From the NCBI RefSeq assembly GCF_921292975.1, contig NZ_CAKLCM010000003.1, positions 1,426,001 through 1,490,000 on the forward strand: 64,000 nt of DNA. Direction: 5' to 3'. The notes below the pieces were generated by a model. It saw only the letters and a list, made by a program, of their open reading frames with translations. It ran no database searches and was not told the DNA's origin. Every line of letters starts with the position of its first letter. The stretch's first letter is position 1. The DNA is from Vibrio hippocampi. GTDB taxonomy: Bacteria > Pseudomonadota > Gammaproteobacteria > Enterobacterales > Vibrionaceae. Position numbers and translations under genes: made by a program. Positions 61,914 to 64,000 of this stretch are shown piece after piece.

Positions 61914-62969
61914 ATGTCATCTCATTTTTCATATCCAATGTCGCTACCCGAACTTGGTTGGAAATCATTTTTTCAACAACAACTGACTCTCGATGATTAC
62001 GAGGACACTTCAGTCGCCCGTATCATTGCTCACCACCGCAGTGGTTATATTGTCGCAACCGAGACTCAGGAGTTTCACCTTGAGCATCATATCTCGCACC
62101 CTCAAATGACGGTGGGAGACTGGATATTGATAGACAGTGAGCTTCGTTTCAAACGACTACTAGAGCGCAAGTCTCTGTTTAGTCGCAAAGCGCCCGGCTC
62201 AAAGCTAGAGCAACAGTTTATTGCGGCTAATGTCGATACCGTGTTTATTGTCTGCTCACTCAACCACGACTTTAACCTTAGTCGCATCGAGCGTTATCTG
62301 GCTTTAGTCAATGAGTCACAAGCGCAAACCGTGATCGTATTAACCAAGATGGATCTGTGCCCTGACGTTGAATCAATGCGTCAACAGGTCCAATCCCTTG
62401 ACCCATTTATGGTAGTTGAAACGGTCAACAGCTTAGATAACTATTCACTCAAGGGGCTAAAATCTTGGTGTGGACAGAGCCAAACCGTCGCCTTTATGGG
62501 ATCGTCCGGTGTGGGGAAATCTACTCTAGTCAACAGCTTGCTGAGTAATCAAGCCCAAGCCACGGGTGGGATTCGTGAAGACGACAGTAAAGGGCGTCAC
62601 ACCACGACTTCACGCTCTATGCACAAAATGCCCGATGGCGGCTTGCTACTCGACACGCCGGGCATGCGAGAGATACAACTCGCCGGTAATGAGACTGGCG
62701 TCGCTGAAACCTTTGCGGATATCGAATCTTTGATAGAACAGTGTCGCTTTAGTGACTGTCAGCATCAAAACGAACCGGGTTGCGCTGTTCGCAAAGCCTT
62801 GCAACAAGGCTCCATTGAGGAAAGACGGTTAGACAACTACTTCAAACTGCTCCGCGAACAAGCCCGCAACAGCGCCTCCTTGGCAGAAAAGCGCAGCAAC
62901 GCTAAGCAATTTGGTAAGTATATTAAATCGGTACAATCGGAAAGTCGTCACCGTAAAAAAGGGTTCTAG
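61914..62969 (+). CDS. rsgA: Ribosome small subunit-dependent GTPase A (RsgA/YjeQ-type)
   Basis: 351 residues from the ATG at 61914, with AGGACT upstream; an ATG seven codons earlier is less likely. The N-terminal OB fold ([18 protein letters not shown]...) is followed by the circularly permuted GTPase domain with G4 (VLTKMDLC) before G1 ([16 protein letters not shown]), G2 (GRHTTTSR) and G3 (LDTPGMRE). The zinc site is C-x5-C-x-H-x6-C ([15 protein letters not shown]), and the C-terminal helix is basic. It aids late 30S maturation. The sequence is of the longer, second-paralogue type often found in vibrios besides the rsgA near orn/psd; that linkage is absent here. Confidence 0.93.
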   Translation: MSSHFSYPMSLPELGWKSFFQQQLTLDDYEDTSVARIIAHHRSGYIVATETQEFHLEHHISHPQMTVGDWILIDSELRFKRLLERKSLFSRKAPGSKLEQQFIAANVDTVFIVCSLNHDFNLSRIERYLALVNESQAQTVIVLTKMDLCPDVESMRQQVQSLDPFMVVETVNSLDNYSLKGLKSWCGQSQTVAFMGSSGVGKSTLVNSLLSNQAQATGGIREDDSKGRHTTTSRSMHKMPDGGLLLDTPGMREIQLAGNETGVAETFADIESLIEQCRFSDCQHQNEPGCAVRKALQQGSIEERRLDNYFKLLREQARNSASLAEKRSNAKQFGKYIKSVQSESRHRKKGF

Positions 62970-62976
62970 GCACTGA

Positions 62977-63028
62977 TAAACCCAAACCACCTCAAGCGAC
63001 CAAGTTCAGTGAGGTGGATTTGGGTTTA
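62977..63028. repeat. Palindromic repeat related to TATACCCAAG family, after rsgA
   Basis: TAAACCCAAACCACCTCA pairs with TGAGGTGGATTTGGGTTTA (one bulged base), loop AGCGACCAAGTTCAG. The arms and loop (CTCAAG...AGTTCAG) match the copy at 40122. It lies 8 bp after the rsgA stop and may act as its terminator. Confidence 0.8.
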
Positions 63029-63201
63029 TGTTTTGCTCATGGCTTCATCGAAACAAGTAAAAGACAGCCTCCCTAGCCCTATGTCACTGACTATCGTTAT
63101 ACTTCTGAGTGCGACCATTATTTAGCAACTCACACTTGAAAAATCGATGACCTTGTCTGTCTCAGTGAATCTAATTGTTGCCTAGTGATGACCTCATCCG
63201 C

Positions 63202-64000
63202 TTAATAGCAATTCAAATCTACCGCAGAGGTTCCCCCACTTCTCCCCCAACCCACTACCGTCCCATCTGACTTTAGTGCGACAAACGCACCACCAATGGC
63301 AAAAATCGTATCTACACTCGTCAACTGCGATTGTACAGAGGAAGAATCACCACCATAAGTAGAAAGACCCCAAGTCACCACGGTCCCATCCGACTTTAAG
63401 GCCGCAAACGCATAGTCACTAGAAAAAATAGTATCCACACCCGTAAGCTGTGATTGCACAGAGGATGAATCACCACCATAATCAGAGCGCCCCCAAGTCA
63501 CCACTGTCCCATCCGACTTTAGGGCGGCAAATGCACCATGATGGGCGGAAACAATCGTATCCACTCCCGTCAACTGTGATTGCACCGCGGAGGAATCACC
63601 ACCATAACTAGAATTGCCCCAAGTCACCACTGTCCCATCCGACTTTAGGGCGGCAAATGCCTGACTAGTAGAAACAATCGTCTTCACACCCATAAGTTGC
63701 GATTGTACCGCAGATGAATCGCCACCATAAGAGCTATGCCCCCATGTCACGACCGTTCCATTCGACCTTAACGCAGCAAAAGCCCTCCCATAGTGACCAG
63801 AAAAAATAGTATCCACACCCGTAAGCTGCGATTGTACAGAGGATGAGTCACCACCATAACTAGAATTGCCCCAAGTCACCACTGTCCCATCCGACTTTAG
63901 GGCGGCAAGCGCATATCGATTAGAAAAAATCGTCGTCACATTCGTCAGTTGCGATTGCACCGCGGAAGAATCACCACCATAAGTAGAATCGCCCCAAGTC
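63202..64000 (-). CDS. RCC1-like tandem-repeat protein (N-terminal part outside window)
   Basis: The frame is open from the right edge to a stop at 63202 (about 266 codons visible), so the start lies outside. It consists of at least six nearly identical repeats of 41-43 residues with the pattern FAALKSDGTVVTWG-x-S-x-YGGDSS-x-VQSQLTGVDTI-[FV]-S. The last is broken and the protein ends GGTSAVDLNCY. The pattern G-T-V-x-x-W-G is that of RCC1-type beta-propeller blades in secreted bacterial proteins. At DNA level the repeats of about 125 bp are highly similar, pointing to recent amplification or gene conversion. Probably a large surface or secreted protein; its function is unknown. Confidence 0.8.
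   Translation of the reverse strand, partial: TWGDSTYGGDSSAVQSQLTNVTTIFSNRYALAALKSDGTVVTWGNSSYGGDSSSVQSQLTGVDTIFSGHYGRAFAALRSNGTVVTWGHSSYGGDSSAVQSQLMGVKTIVSTSQAFAALKSDGTVVTWGNSSYGGDSSAVQSQLTGVDTIVSAHHGAFAALKSDGTVVTWGRSDYGGDSSSVQSQLTGVDTIFSSDYAFAALKSDGTVVTWGLSTYGGDSSSVQSQLTSVDTIFAIGGAFVALKSDGTVVGWGRSGGTSAVDLNCY

Noticed and set aside
62977..63028. Repeat after rsgA as a plain terminator only
   Set aside because: It may terminate transcription, but its arms and loop match the palindromic family at 40122, so it is listed as a repeat member instead.
63202..64000. Integron attC or superintegron repeats at the right edge
   Set aside because: The repeats are in frame, about 125 bp, and encode a clear protein repeat, with no attC palindromic core sites.

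Overview
The window looks like chromosomal DNA of a marine gammaproteobacterium of the Vibrionaceae, most likely a Vibrio. The grounds are the gene set (NhaD antiporter, MetE/MetR, proXWV with a MarR regulator, KdgM-type porin, ExeM-type nuclease with a GlyGly-CTERM tail, DUF2913, DUF2057, a second-type RsgA), moderate GC, and a palindromic intergenic repeat starting TATACCCAAG that I associate with vibrios. I see no prophage, transposase, integron or CRISPR. It reads as ordinary chromosome rich in transport, redox and nutrient-scavenging genes. Family names rest on motif recognition only, since no database search was possible.

Layout. 1-1040: two GNAT acetyltransferases, the first cut by the left edge. 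1174-7757 (all minus): a cluster of an unrecognised exported protein, an exported metallophosphoesterase, an OmpR-type response regulator, its sensor kinase, and an exported cytochrome c protein. The two flanking exported proteins share a duplicated domain, which makes this the best candidate for an undescribed system. 8021-10973: KdgM-like porin, small membrane protein, DUF3297 and a Tat-exported dienelactone hydrolase. 11232-14551: divergent metE/metR. 14631-18303: a thiol or sulfur redox group (CSCSS permease, CxxC thioredoxin-like protein, SigZ-like sigma factor, CoA-disulfide reductase-rhodanese fusion). 18566-25149: extracellular nuclease, DUF2913, tRNA-Leu(GAG), and a 5'-nucleotidase-like lipoprotein. 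25364-31564: EamA transporter, zinc-type alcohol dehydrogenase, and the osmoprotectant system proXWV with marR. 31860-38518: DUF2061, choice-of-anchor I protein, RecQ, and NapGH without the rest of nap. 38813-46084: Sel1 protein, GlgX, DUF2057, DASS symporter, alpha/beta hydrolase. 46309-51556: AEC transporter with an HTH-nuclease-like protein, NhaD, UspA, CtlX-like hydrolase. 52044-56124: ABC exporter, a copper/cytochrome oxidase assembly trio (unknown protein, SCO, PCuAC), RidA. 56343-62969: glpK-glpD, gamma-glutamyltransferase, two possible leader ORFs and RsgA. 63202-64000: the end of an RCC1-like repeat protein that runs off the right edge.

The most striking non-genic signal is about 26 short imperfect tandem arrays (2-6 copies of 8-21 bp units). 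Each has a different sequence. They are concentrated at gene ends and often run through a stop codon; a few lie inside coding sequence. Other notable items are LacI/PurR-type operator palindromes upstream of the nuclease gene, three members of a palindromic repeat family, and a tiny ORF with an excellent ribosome-binding site upstream of rsgA.
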